Assembly (NCBI RefSeq): GCF_003991905.1
Contig: NZ_RSCL01000018.1
Span: 62,001-126,000 of the forward strand
DNA length: 64,000 bases
Source: Dulcicalothrix desertica PCC 7102
Lineage (GTDB): Bacteria; Cyanobacteriota; Cyanobacteriia; Cyanobacteriales; Nostocaceae
Reading direction: 5' to 3'
Made by a program: the position numbers and the translations under genes. Every line of letters begins with the position of its first letter. The stretch's first letter is position 1. The notes under the pieces are model-generated. The model saw only the letters and a list, made by a program, of their open reading frames with translations. It ran no database searches and was not told the origin of the DNA. Positions 56,067 through 64,000 of this stretch are shown here, in pieces.

Positions 56067-56471
56067 TTAACCAAAAGCAAAATTGTAGAGGATGACAAAG
56101 TTGACAATAGGTATAAGCATCAACAAAAGCATCCAAGGATTTTTTCCTAGCTTCTTAAGAATATTGACAAATGCAATAATTAAGAATATGAGAGCGACAA
56201 AATTTACAATTGGAATAAAAAGACCAATAATCCACCAGGGGGACTGGTCTCCTGCTTTGTACATTATCCAATTATTTAAGATTGGTACCCAGGCAAACCA
56301 AGCATTCGGCTCTCCCAATTTCTGGTATATATTATAGAAACAGTAACTACCGAATACATACCCAGCTATACCAATAATAAATCCTATGAAACTGCCTGCT
56401 GTACTCTCGCTGCCTGAACTGCTTTGAGCTAACAAGCTAATTGAACTCGCATCAAATATCTGTAGTAGCAT
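56067..56471 (-). CDS. DUF5684-type small membrane protein
   Basis: 134 aa with four hydrophobic segments. The motif series YQKLGEPNAWFAWVPILNNW, SPWWIIGLFIPIVNFVALIF and LGKNPWMLLLMLIPIVNFVI is the repeated W-P-I-x-N pattern of DUF5684 proteins, sometimes fused to signal peptidases. No catalytic Ser/Lys is seen. Function unknown. Confidence 0.75.
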   Translation of the reverse strand: MLLQIFDASSISLLAQSSSGSESTAGSFIGFIIGIAGYVFGSYCFYNIYQKLGEPNAWFAWVPILNNWIMYKAGDQSPWWIIGLFIPIVNFVALIFLIIAFVNILKKLGKNPWMLLLMLIPIVNFVILYNFAFG

Positions 56472-56690
56472 TCTTATTTATCCTTCAATAAAGAGATGTC
56501 ATTATTTTTTACGTGTATTACAATACACTTGTTTTATCTAATAAGTTTAGATACTGTTGAATATATGACATATTTTTTGCGACAACCTCAGTATTAATAC
56601 TGCTAAAGCAAAATTTGGATTGGTGTTTTATTGATAAGGAATATAGAAGATGCTTGCAGCTTTATATTTGTTACATTTTATTTAGATACA

Positions 56691-56984
56691 TTAAGTAGCT
56701 GCAATCAGTTGAATCGTAGATAAACGTGCTTTTAAAACTGACATATTAGTTTCATCAATGTTAAAATTAAAAATCATTATCTTATCCGGTTGAGGGGTAT
56801 GCTGATATACATAATCTTTAACTTTTTTAGAAACGCAAATTAGACTAGCTTGTTCTAAAAGTTGGGGATTTTTCTTTATGTCCTTTAATCCTAGAGTTTG
56901 ATATTTTACATGAGAAACACTAGCTTGCTGTAGCATCTTTTTCATTTTATCGCTTTCAGCTACTTCATAAAGATGTGTGTACAC
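56691..56984 (-). CDS. Hypothetical protein, perhaps a C-terminal fragment
   Basis: 97 aa from a GTG; the frame stays open ~20 codons further upstream without an ATG. The sequence (LYEVAESDKMKKMLQQASVS, LICVSKKVKDYVYQHTPQPD) has an alpha/beta look, like the C-terminal domain of a sensory or regulatory protein whose N-terminal part is missing. Immediately upstream lies the GGCGCC-containing repeat region 57050-57180, so truncation by rearrangement is possible. Family not recognised. Confidence 0.4.
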   Translation of the reverse strand: MYTHLYEVAESDKMKKMLQQASVSHVKYQTLGLKDIKKNPQLLEQASLICVSKKVKDYVYQHTPQPDKIMIFNFNIDETNMSVLKARLSTIQLIAAT

Positions 56985-57049
56985 GGTAGCCTTAATACGA
57001 GAAATTTTTACTAATACCAGGCGCCGCCAACCTTATATAAACATATTTA

Positions 57050-57210
57050 GATGCTTCGTACCTCAGCATGACATAAGATGCGTGCGAAAGCGGGAAAACT
57101 GTGTTAACTTTCACGACTCATGACATAAGATGCTACCCTGCGGGAAAACTGCGCCCTTCGTACCTCAGCATGACAATAATATGGGCAGGCAAGGATGCCC
57201 ACCCCACACT
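57050..57210. repeat. Mosaic of 52-bp-array and GGGCATCC repeat fragments
   Basis: In minus-strand orientation relative to the 44711 array, this stretch has CCTCAGCATGACATAAGATG, GCGGGAAAACTGTGTTAAC, AGATGCTACCCTGCGGGAAA and again CCTCAGCATGACA, followed at 57183-57210 by GGCAAGGATGCCCACCCCA. It is thus a scrambled copy of two repeat families next to each other between two minus-strand genes. Confidence 0.8.
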
Positions 57211-57248
57211 CATAACTCATCCGTTACATCCGTTATATCCGTTGCCAG

Positions 57249-59114
57249 TTAGCTCCCCAACATTTGTAAGTTGTGCAGAGTCGCATATAACCCTCCTTGC
57301 TCTATTAGTTGTTCATGACTTCCTTGCTCTATAAGCTCACCTCGTTTTAATACAAATATCCTATCTACATTACGTATGGTAGATAAACGGTGGGCGATAA
57401 TTATGGCAGTACGGTCAATTAGTAGTTCGTCTAACGCTTTCTGAACTAATGCTTCTGTACCTACATCTAAACTTGCTGTAGCTTCGTCTAATACTAAAAC
57501 TTGGGGGTCACGTATAGCAGCACGTGCAAATGCTAAAAGTTGTTTCTGTCCACTTGAAAGGTTTGTTCCTCTTTCTCGTAGTTGTGTATGATAATTTTGC
57601 GGTAGTTGTTCGATAAATTCTGCGACGTTGGTTTTTTCTGCTGCTCGTTGCACTTCTTCTATTGTGTACCCATCTCCCAAAGATATATTTCCTTTTACGT
57701 CTCCTGCAAATATAAACCCGTCTTGCAATATTACTGCCATGTATCGCCGCAGTTCGGCTTGCGGTACGTCACGGATGTCGATACCATCTATTAATATTTG
57801 CCCTTGTGTTGGTTCGTAAAGACGACACAATAATCTTATTATCGTACTTTTCCCGGCGCCTGTGGGTCCAACTAATGCTATTTTTTCACCTGGCTGAATC
57901 ACAAAGTCCAGGTCTTTAATTACATAATCATTATCTTTGTATGCAAACCATACATGCTCAAATCTTATTTCTCCACGCTTGGCTGTAACCTCATGTTCAT
58001 CCAGATTATTAACAATTTCGTCAATATAGCCAAATTCAAACCCTGATAAGTGCCGTGACGCTTGATCACGTATTTCTATTGGTTCGTCTAAAATATCACT
58101 GACTCGCTCTATTGCTGTAAACCCTGCCTGAATAACTGTAAACTTTTCGGCAAATTGCTGCAATGGGTCAAATAGTCTTTGTGCGTACAAAATAAACGTC
58201 GAGAGAATAGCAAACGTTAACTGCTGTTTGAGTAGTAACCATCCTCCTAGCCATAGTACACCAGAAATAGCTATCAATGAAATCCATTCGAGCGTCGCTG
58301 ATACTGATGAATCAAAAAATATTGTTCGGTCTACTTCTTTTACATAACTATTATTTGACTGTCTATATAGTTTCGCATTAAATTTCTCACGTCTAAATAG
58401 CTGGACAACATTTATACCTGTGATATTTTCTTGTAGCTGCGAGTTTAGTACCGAAAGTTCTTCCCTTGCTTTATAATTGGCTTTCCGGTACTGCTGCTGA
58501 AAGTAAATGATTAATGCTCCTATTGGTATTAGTGTCAAAATTAACATCAATGCTAGCTGCCACTGAACCGTAAACATAAAGCTAGCTATTACTAGCATTG
58601 ATAGTACATCTGCTAGTATACCTATGGCGCCTGTTGAAAATACATCTCCTAATGCTTCAACATCGCTTGTCAACCGAGTAATCAATTTCCCTACAGGTGT
58701 ACGGTCAAAGTACCTTACAGCTAAAGATGTGACGTGATGAAATAAGTCTTGACGTATTTCTGCTGTAATATTCTGTCCAACTTTCTGAACCAGATATCCC
58801 TGAAACCCTCTTAATAACAACTGAATAAGTACTGTTACTAAAAATGCACCTTCGATGATTTGTAACCCTTCCATTAACGTACCCCGTTTAAAAAACGCAT
58901 ACGTACTCGGTTCGTTACGAATTAATGAAATTGCTTGCCCTATTAATAAGGGTTGTGCTGCATTGCCTATTGCTATTGGCACTAGCAATAACATCGATAC
59001 TGTTAATAACTTGTAATGCCGACGCGCGTATGGCGCCAACCGTAAAAACAGTCGCCAGTCTGTTTCACTACGGCGACGTTGAGTAGATTTGGGTAGTGTA
59101 TTGGTGATGCTCAT
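57249..59114 (-). CDS. ABC exporter, fused permease and ATPase
   Basis: 621 aa. The N-terminal ABC transmembrane domain (~35-330, six helices, with the coupling region RTPVGKLITRLTSDVEAL) is followed by the nucleotide-binding domain: Walker A LVGPTGAGKSTIIRLL (~residue 420), Q-loop VILQDGFIF, signature NLSSGQKQLLAFARA, Walker B VLVLDEATASLD and H-loop IIIAHRLSTIRN. It is a half-transporter of the type that exports lipids, peptides or drugs as a homodimer. The substrate cannot be told. No neighbour suggests one. Confidence 0.95.
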   Translation of the reverse strand: MSITNTLPKSTQRRRSETDWRLFLRLAPYARRHYKLLTVSMLLLVPIAIGNAAQPLLIGQAISLIRNEPSTYAFFKRGTLMEGLQIIEGAFLVTVLIQLLLRGFQGYLVQKVGQNITAEIRQDLFHHVTSLAVRYFDRTPVGKLITRLTSDVEALGDVFSTGAIGILADVLSMLVIASFMFTVQWQLALMLILTLIPIGALIIYFQQQYRKANYKAREELSVLNSQLQENITGINVVQLFRREKFNAKLYRQSNNSYVKEVDRTIFFDSSVSATLEWISLIAISGVLWLGGWLLLKQQLTFAILSTFILYAQRLFDPLQQFAEKFTVIQAGFTAIERVSDILDEPIEIRDQASRHLSGFEFGYIDEIVNNLDEHEVTAKRGEIRFEHVWFAYKDNDYVIKDLDFVIQPGEKIALVGPTGAGKSTIIRLLCRLYEPTQGQILIDGIDIRDVPQAELRRYMAVILQDGFIFAGDVKGNISLGDGYTIEEVQRAAEKTNVAEFIEQLPQNYHTQLRERGTNLSSGQKQLLAFARAAIRDPQVLVLDEATASLDVGTEALVQKALDELLIDRTAIIIAHRLSTIRNVDRIFVLKRGELIEQGSHEQLIEQGGLYATLHNLQMLGS

Positions 59115-59329
59115 ATGAGCATTATATTAATTTTACTTGACAAAAATACTGGCGCCTTAAAGTTTTACCTAAAATTACTTAAAAAGTAATATCGGTCAAA
59201 AATGCCCAAATTTCTAGGTTTCTTTACATTCTCTTACATTAAATTTATATAAGACATATTATTTTCCCCCTAATATGTAAATTACACATACTGTTTTTTA
59301 TAAATACACGGAATTTACTGAGAAAAGCT

Positions 59330-60010
59330 ATGGTAAGAAAAAGTATTGCATGGCTAATTCCTACAGTCGCTATAGCGGTTTTTGGCACCAATTTACGCGC
59401 GCAAGCACAAACAACTAAAAATTTTGAGATTCAATATAACACCTTAACTCAAATTGTTCCTTTTCAACCAGGATTTGTTAGAGCAACTATTAGAGGTACA
59501 AGTTCGGATGGTGCCTTTGGGTTAAATTCTTTCCTTAGCGAGACTTATGGTCGGCTTGACAATCCAGACGAATTTCCCGTAGTTAGTCCCATAGCTAGGT
59601 ATACTTTTAACTCCGAACCTACTGCAATCGGCCTACCAAGTACTCTTCCAGCTTTCTTTGATACATACTCTGGTGGTGCCAATCAATTGTTTGGCAAAGC
59701 TGACGATAGGGCTGAAGTTAATTTCGCCACAGGCAATATTCAAGGTGGTGGTACTATTACCATCTTCGGTGGAACTGGTGTATTTGAAAATGCTACTGGT
59801 AAAATCACTTTTACTCAGCAAGACGCATTTGACCCATCTAATATTCCTCCTGAAGGTGTGCCAGGTGTGGCTATACTCAAATTTGACATACAGACACCCA
59901 CACGGCAAGTTCCAGAATATACGCCTACTTACACTTTAGTTTCCGCCGGCTTGGTAGGCGCTGTTTTATTAAAAAGGGGAAAAAGACAGAAGGAAAATAA
60001 CTTCCTTTAA
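59330..60010 (+). CDS. Secreted protein with a PEP-CTERM-like anchor (Pro-Glu-Tyr variant)
   Basis: 226 aa. A signal peptide (1-27, ending RAQAQT) and a beta-rich middle (NLQIGG-type repeats, GNIQGGGTITIFGGTGVFEN) are followed by a C-terminal tripartite signal: VPEYTPTYTLVSAGLVGAVL then KRGKRQKE. This matches the PEP-CTERM layout (motif, hydrophobic helix, basic tail) except that the third residue is Tyr instead of Pro. In the known system an exosortase cuts and anchors such proteins; no exosortase is in the window. Confidence 0.7.
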   Translation: MVRKSIAWLIPTVAIAVFGTNLRAQAQTTKNFEIQYNTLTQIVPFQPGFVRATIRGTSSDGAFGLNSFLSETYGRLDNPDEFPVVSPIARYTFNSEPTAIGLPSTLPAFFDTYSGGANQLFGKADDRAEVNFATGNIQGGGTITIFGGTGVFENATGKITFTQQDAFDPSNIPPEGVPGVAILKFDIQTPTRQVPEYTPTYTLVSAGLVGAVLLKRGKRQKENNFL

Positions 60011-60035
60011 CTTTTCCCTGCCAAAACTTTTTACA

Positions 60036-60194
60036 CTAATCTTCGTGGTCGTCGAATGGGTCAGCGAGCTGCTTCGATGGAGGACCGAAAGAAGTGTAAA
60101 TTGAGGCTCCGGTAATGACAACGACTATAGCGCTGACCGCTATTATCATTACCGTTGCCGGTTCTAAATTGCTAAGAGATGTTGCAAAATCCAT
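60036..60194 (-). CDS. psbN: Photosystem II protein PsbN
   Basis: 52 aa from the ATG at 60194; the frame also has an ATG at 60221. One membrane helix is followed by the conserved C-terminus SIYTSFGPPSKQLADPFDDH. PsbN is needed for photosystem II assembly and repair rather than being a structural subunit. It lies on the strand opposite psbH, as in other cyanobacteria and in chloroplasts. The N-terminus is ~9 residues longer than the common 43-aa form (LEPATV is the usual start). Confidence 0.95.
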   Translation of the reverse strand: MDFATSLSNLEPATVMIIAVSAIVVVITGASIYTSFGPPSKQLADPFDDHED

Positions 60195-60544
60195 ATATTT
60201 GGGGTGAATTATGAGTGCCATTATTATAAAATATTACAAAAAGATAAGCTAAAAGCATACCCGCTTTGGACTTATCTTGCAAAAAAATGCTTAGTATGGT
60301 TTTTCTACCGTCAAAACATAACCTAATTATTTTGGTTAAAGTATTTGCGATTTGTGGCATACTAAGCATTTGAAGTTCCTCCAAAACTTAAAGTAGAAGC
60401 AATGTAATATTTGTTTGTATTTTATGGAACAATAAAACTAAGTCTGAAAAGGCGAGTTTAACCCAGATTATTCTGCGGGGTTTTCCGTAGGAGTCTCAAA
60501 AAAAGATAAATATTGGGTTTAGCAAATAATATTAACGGTGAATT
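60195..60544. promoter_or_regulatory. psbN-psbH divergent intergenic region
   Basis: No gene is seen. A weak stem AACCC / GGGTT (about 60460-60481) followed by TTTT lies ~65 bp before psbH and could be part of the psbH leader. No clear -10/-35 pair was assigned. Confidence 0.4.
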
Positions 60545-60748
60545 ATGGCACAACGGACACGATTAGGAGATATCCTCAGACCTTTAAATTCTGAATACGG
60601 TAAAGTTGCTCCTGGTTGGGGAACCACTCCCCTTATGGCTGTTTTTATGGGACTCTTTTTCGTTTTCTTGCTGATTATCCTGCAACTTTACAACAGATCC
60701 ATCGTTATTCAAGATGTGATGGTTGATTGGCGTACTGTCGGCAAGTAA
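60545..60748 (+). CDS. psbH: Photosystem II reaction centre protein H
   Basis: 67 aa, the normal cyanobacterial length. [20 protein letters not shown] precedes a single membrane helix (~28-50, [20 protein letters not shown]) and the lumenal tail [13 protein letters not shown]. PsbH is a core subunit of photosystem II near QB and helps assembly of CP47. A good terminator follows the stop. Confidence 0.98.
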   Translation: MAQRTRLGDILRPLNSEYGKVAPGWGTTPLMAVFMGLFFVFLLIILQLYNRSIVIQDVMVDWRTVGK

Positions 60749-60777
60749 TTCTTTTGTATTACTTTAATTAATTGAAG

Positions 60778-60800
60778 CCCGGTATTTGCCGGGTTTTTTT
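60778..60800 (+). terminator. Rho-independent terminator of psbH
   Basis: Stem CCCGG (60778-60782) and CCGGG (60789-60793) with a 6-base loop, followed by seven T residues. It lies 30 bp after the psbH stop and before tatA. Confidence 0.85.
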
Positions 60801-60887
60801 ATGCTATCGTAACTTTGCTTGCAAGGCGCCTACGTTTAAGTCAAATTATCCTATATATATAATGCTCAGGTAGACGGGAGAAGGAAT

Positions 60888-61136
60888 ATGAATTTTTTTG
60901 GTATTGGTTTGCCGGAAATGGCTGTAATTATGGTAGTAGCGCTTTTAGTGTTTGGTCCTAAGAAGTTGCCTGAAATTGGACGCAGCATGGGTAAAGCTAT
61001 TCGTGGTTTTCAAGATGCGTCACGTGATTTCCAAGACGAGTTCCAAAAGGAAGCATCACAGCTACAAGAAGCTGTACAGACTAAAGCGGAAATTGAACCC
61101 AAGCAACTTGAAGCAACACAGAAAGAAGAAGTTTAA
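60888..61136 (+). CDS. tatA: Twin-arginine translocase subunit TatA/E
   Basis: 82 aa. A short N-terminal helix (~4-22, IGLPEMAVIMVVALLVFGPK) is followed by the amphipathic hinge KKLPEIGRSMGKAIRGFQDA and an acidic tail. This is the pore-forming subunit that moves folded proteins across the plasma or thylakoid membrane. A strong ribosome-binding site (GGGAGAAGG) precedes the ATG. Order psbH-tatA-pth agrees with other filamentous cyanobacteria. TatA and TatE/B cannot be told apart with certainty. Confidence 0.93.
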   Translation: MNFFGIGLPEMAVIMVVALLVFGPKKLPEIGRSMGKAIRGFQDASRDFQDEFQKEASQLQEAVQTKAEIEPKQLEATQKEEV

Positions 61137-61217
61137 ATTATTCTGGGGAAGAATTTACAATGTAGTACAGGTAATATAACTTCCCCTTATTTGATTCTTC
61201 GATTATTTTGACTTTTT

Positions 61218-61850
61218 ATGGACAAAACTATAGTAATTCCTCAATTAATTGTTGGTTTGGGTAATCCAGAACCAAAGTATGAACAGACGCGGCATAATAT
61301 AGGCTTTGCTGCGATTGATGCGCTGACGCGAACTCTCAAAATATCTGTATCAGAAAATAAAAAATTTCAGGGAGAATACGGTGAAGGCTCAATTGGTGGC
61401 GATAAAATTCGTTTACTAAAGCCGCTTACGTACATGAATCGTTCAGGTCAGTCTATCCAAGCTGTTTTGAACTGGTATAAACTGAGTCCAGAATCTGTAC
61501 TGATTATTTATGATGATATGGATTTGCCATTGGGCAAAACTCGATTACGGTTATCAGGGTCTGCTGGTGGGCATAATGGCATGAAAAGTGCTATCGCGCA
61601 TTTGGGTACAGATAATTTTCCTCGCTTGCGTATTGGTATTGGTAGACCAAAAAATGAACAAGTTGAGGATACTAAAACGATTTCTCATGTTTTAGGTAAG
61701 TTTAACGCTTCTGAAAACCAGTTAATGACAGATGTTCTTGATTTTGTTGTTGAAATTGTAGAACTTTCTGTAAAACAAGGTGTGGAGAAAGCAATGAACC
61801 GATGTAATAGTAAAACTTTTGCGGCGCCTTCTTTGGATAAACCTGATTGA
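61218..61850 (+). CDS. pth: Peptidyl-tRNA hydrolase
   Basis: 210 aa. The family motifs are intact: VGLGNPEPKYEQTRHNIGF with the catalytic His and conserved Asn, LLKPLTYMNRSGQ, and YDDMDLPLGKTRLRLSGSAG with the catalytic Asp. It frees tRNA from prematurely released peptidyl-tRNA in the cytoplasm. It lies ~80 bp after tatA. A GGGCAAGGATGCCC repeat starts 3 bp after its stop. Confidence 0.97.
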   Translation: MDKTIVIPQLIVGLGNPEPKYEQTRHNIGFAAIDALTRTLKISVSENKKFQGEYGEGSIGGDKIRLLKPLTYMNRSGQSIQAVLNWYKLSPESVLIIYDDMDLPLGKTRLRLSGSAGGHNGMKSAIAHLGTDNFPRLRIGIGRPKNEQVEDTKTISHVLGKFNASENQLMTDVLDFVVEIVELSVKQGVEKAMNRCNSKTFAAPSLDKPD

Positions 61851-61853
61851 ATG

Positions 61854-61886
61854 TAGGGGCGGGCAAGGATGCCCGCTCCACAAGAG
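61854..61886. repeat. GGGCAAGGATGCCC dispersed repeat 3' of pth
   Basis: Copy of the family also at 34871, 49013, 54357-54492 and 57183: GGGGCGGGCAAGGATGCCCG followed by CTCCACAAGA. The inner GGGC/GCCC pairs. It lies between two convergent genes. Confidence 0.75.
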
Positions 61887-61904
61887 AACCCACCCAGAAT
61901 ATAT

Positions 61905-62963
61905 TTATTCCCAAGCTCCGCTATCTATCAACGCGCGAAACTCTTTACTATACATAGCTTTATTCCAATTCTTTGCTGCTCGCACTTGAATTGGGGTCAT
62001 ATATTTGGCATCTCGCATATCAGTTCCTTGGAGGTCTGCACCCGAAAGGTCTGCACCACTTAAATTGGCGCCACTGAGGTTTGCAAACTGAAGTTTTGTT
62101 CCAACAAGATTGGCGCCTTGGAGGTCAGCATTCTGTAAATTGGCACTTTGAAAATTTGCACGTTGGAGATTTGCATTTTGTAAATTGGCTCCCTTCAAAT
62201 TCGCAAATTGTAATTTGGTTTGATAAAGGTCAGCACTCTGTAAATCTGCTCCTCTTAAATCAGCACTTACTAATGTCGCTTGCTGTAAGTTCGCCATTTG
62301 TAGGTTAGCTTCTACAAGTTTGCTACTTTGCAGGTCTGCTTGTAAAAGATTCACCTGCTGTAAGTTAGCTTTCTCGAAATTAGCTTGCTGTAAATTAGCT
62401 TGCTGTAAATTAGCTTGCTGCAAGTTGGCTTTGTAGAACAATGCTTCTTGAAGACTCGCTTGTTGTAAATTAGCTTGCTGAAGATTTGCTTCAATAAGCT
62501 TGGCTTTTTGAAGATTGGCTTGACTTAAGTCCGCACGCTGTAATTTTGCCTCTTGAAGATTTACTTGCTGTAAGTCCGCACGTTGAAGTGATGCTTCTTG
62601 AAGTGTTGCGTAACTCATGTTAGAAAACGAAAGCTTTGCTCTGTAGAGGTCTGCTTTTTGTAGGTCTGCTTTTTGCAGGTCTGCACTTTGAAGCAAAGCT
62701 TCCCGAAGTACTGCCTCTTGGAGATTCGCTTGCTGAAAATTAGCAAACTGGAGTTTTGCTTGTTCTAAGTTTGCCATTTGCAGGTCAGCAAACTGAAGGT
62801 CTGCTTGTTCTAGTGTCGCTCCTTGAAAATTAGCATCTTTTAATACAGCGCTGCGAAAGTCAGCCATCCGAATCACAGCGTTGCTAAAGTCAGCGTTCCG
62901 AAGGTTTTGACCGCGAAATAGTTGACCGAGAACATTTTGACCGGAGAAGTCCTGTGCAGCCAT
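61905..62963 (-). CDS. Pentapeptide-repeat protein
   Basis: 352 aa. From residue ~18 to ~310 there is an uninterrupted series of A(D/N)LQx pentapeptides (for example QADLQFADLQMANLEQAKLQ), about 58 in a row, with Leu or Phe at the centre position, as in right-handed quadrilateral beta-helices. The C-terminus (YMTPIQVRAAKNWNKAMYS) is a non-repeat helix. No signal peptide or kinase domain is fused. The related MfpA/Qnr proteins mimic DNA, but most cyanobacterial ones have no known role. The DNA itself is repetitive (AATTTAC / AAGCTAA-type units). Confidence 0.92.
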   Translation of the reverse strand: MAAQDFSGQNVLGQLFRGQNLRNADFSNAVIRMADFRSAVLKDANFQGATLEQADLQFADLQMANLEQAKLQFANFQQANLQEAVLREALLQSADLQKADLQKADLYRAKLSFSNMSYATLQEASLQRADLQQVNLQEAKLQRADLSQANLQKAKLIEANLQQANLQQASLQEALFYKANLQQANLQQANLQQANFEKANLQQVNLLQADLQSSKLVEANLQMANLQQATLVSADLRGADLQSADLYQTKLQFANLKGANLQNANLQRANFQSANLQNADLQGANLVGTKLQFANLSGANLSGADLSGADLQGTDMRDAKYMTPIQVRAAKNWNKAMYSKEFRALIDSGAWE

Positions 62964-63614
62964 AACAACATAAAAAAATTACATACCTTGAGATTGTCTG
63001 GTATATTCCAGATAAAGTCTTGCAAGCACTATACATTTCATATTCATTTTGGAGATACTAGTGATTGGAAAGATACAGAAAATCAAGAAAAAAGCGAACT
63101 TCCGCAAAAGAAGCTCGCCTATACGCTGAGGGAAAACTGTAATTTCATGCTCTATAGCAGAAGTTAAACTTTAACAAAATAGCCTATGTATATTTTTTTA
63201 TTAAAGTTTTAAAATATACGTTATTTGCCTTGACTGAGACGAAAATTACGCTCGGACTTTTAACCTTTTTCTTTTTTCCACTTAATTAAAATATCAAACG
63301 CCCTAATACTTACATCTCGGTTTAGACTATGCAAGCTTTTATACTTAAGCTTCATTAAAAAAATACAATTTTACAATCTTTATACTTTCGTCAAAAAAAA
63401 ATTTGTGTTACAAATAATACAAGTACGTAGATTTTGAGAAAGTGCTAATGAAGCTCAAATCGTAAATATTTACGTGCAAACCATTATTTCTCATTAATGG
63501 TTCATGATTTCTTTATAAAACTTCTAGGCATATTTATGTATAACTTCGTTTAAGGAATTGTAAAGCTTGCTTTAATCAGTATTGTAAAATGTAACTATAT
63601 AGGTTTTTATTGAA
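62964..63614. other. Divergent intergenic region with no recognised gene
   Basis: About 650 AT-rich bases between the pentapeptide gene and a small membrane-protein gene. An 81-codon frame at its left edge starts inside the pentapeptide gene and has no family features, so it is not called. No repeats or tRNA were found. Confidence 0.5.
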
Positions 63615-63911
63615 ATGATTACAATTGTAGTAACCATAAATATTCTGATTTCCGTAATATTGCTGTATGTAGCTTGGAGAGTTTGGTTGTTAAAGCGGTC
63701 GTTTATGAATTTGAAGAATGCTTTCAATACAGCTTCACGTAATTCTCACGCAGTTCTTTCGACTCTTCCTAACTTTCTCTACGCTCGACAGAAAGTCATT
63801 AAAAATTTACGTCAACGGAACCAAGGTTTAGAATCACAGTTTCAAAAATCTACTCAGGCATTGAGTATACTGCTTATAGTCTCAAGACTTTGGCGCCGTC
63901 GTGGTCAATAA
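63615..63911 (+). CDS. Small membrane protein (hypothetical)
   Basis: 98 aa, not recognised. A single N-terminal helix (~3-25, IVVTINILISVILLYVAWRV) is followed by a basic helical part (VIKNLRQRNQGLESQFQKST) and a terminal segment rich in Arg (RLWRRRGQ). Looks like a conserved cyanobacterial membrane protein with its C-terminus in the cytoplasm. An AT-rich hairpin and T-run follow the stop. Confidence 0.65.
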   Translation: MITIVVTINILISVILLYVAWRVWLLKRSFMNLKNAFNTASRNSHAVLSTLPNFLYARQKVIKNLRQRNQGLESQFQKSTQALSILLIVSRLWRRRGQ

Positions 63912-63934
63912 TTTAACTTTTAGTTAAATTTTTT
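63910..63934 (+). terminator. AT-rich hairpin with T-run
   Basis: Arms AATTTAACT (63910-63918) and AGTTAAATT (63922-63930) with a TTT loop, then TTTT. It overlaps the stop codon of the small membrane protein. The stem has few G-C pairs, so it is weak. Confidence 0.45.
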
Positions 63935-63952
63935 GATGATTATTTGTTTTTA

Positions 63953-64000
63953 ATGCCAGATGAGGTTCTTTGGCGCATAGAATGGTTAAAAGGGGAGAGG
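63953..64000 (+). CDS. Possible start of a further gene, cut by the window edge
   Basis: An ATG at 63953 opens a frame (MPDEVLWRIEWLKGER) that stays open to the right edge. It follows a terminator-like hairpin. Too short to name. Confidence 0.3.
   Translation, partial: MPDEVLWRIEWLKGER

Noticed and set aside
55898-56107. 69-codon ORF downstream of the toxin gene
   Set aside because: Overlaps the ends of two well-supported genes on both sides and reads as low-complexity sequence.
62922-63167. 81-codon plus-strand ORF
   Set aside because: Starts within the pentapeptide gene on the other strand and shows no conserved features.

Overview
The window looks like a chromosomal segment of a filamentous, probably heterocyst-forming cyanobacterium (order Nostocales; a Rivularia/Calothrix-type genome is a guess). 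The reasons are the photosystem II genes psbN and psbH in their usual opposed layout followed by tatA and pth, dapL for cyanobacterial lysine synthesis, many multi-domain hybrid histidine kinases, PEP-CTERM-like and pentapeptide proteins, AT-rich DNA, and many short palindromic repeats between genes. The usual cyanobacterial HIP1 octamer GCGATCGC was not seen, while the hexamer GGCGCC occurs about 76 times, roughly 25 times more often than base composition predicts.

Layout. (1) 0-1 kb: 3' end of a hybrid sensor kinase on the plus strand. (2) 1-11.6 kb, minus strand: an envelope polysaccharide or glycolipid locus. A tightly packed run (HlyD-type adaptor, TPR membrane protein, a GT39 transferase with two jelly-roll modules, a flippase-like membrane protein, a methyltransferase) is preceded by a GT4 and a GT2 glycosyltransferase. 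(3) 12.2-22.6 kb, minus strand: a small membrane protein and six histidine-kinase or response-regulator proteins, none with a DNA-binding output domain; one stops after the phospho-acceptor helices. (4) 22.7-34.5 kb, minus strand: a cell-surface cluster of secreted DUF11/SdrD-like proteins and a large Ig-plus-beta-barrel outer-membrane protein. (5) 34.9-38.1 kb: FAD monooxygenase, a WecG/TagA-type glycosyltransferase and an alpha/alpha-toroid protein. (6) 38.6-44.7 kb, plus strand: dapL, an HMA-like protein, and an SNF2 helicase with its SWIM zinc-finger partner. (7) 44.7-45.5 kb: a 52-bp tandem repeat array, a decayed VOC-like fragment and tRNA-Ala(GGC). (8) 45.7-51.7 kb: hisF, ruvB, a TPR lipoprotein-like gene, CHAD and DUF3616 genes. 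(9) 51.7-57 kb: a frameshifted and internally deleted hybrid kinase, a HEAT-repeat protein, a DUF433/DUF5615 toxin-antitoxin pair and small membrane or hypothetical genes. (10) 57.2-64 kb: an ABC exporter, a PEP-CTERM-like protein, psbN, psbH, tatA, pth, a pentapeptide-repeat protein and a small membrane protein.

The most interesting signal is a ~126-bp block of non-coding DNA found twice, upstream of the polysaccharide run (9213-9338) and upstream of the surface-protein cluster (34674-34799). It sits at nearly the same distance from the two start codons, contains a 30-mer with one mismatch and a direct repeat of TCAAACA. This suggests that exopolysaccharide export and the surface-protein system are switched together. 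All functional links are inferred from sequence reading only.
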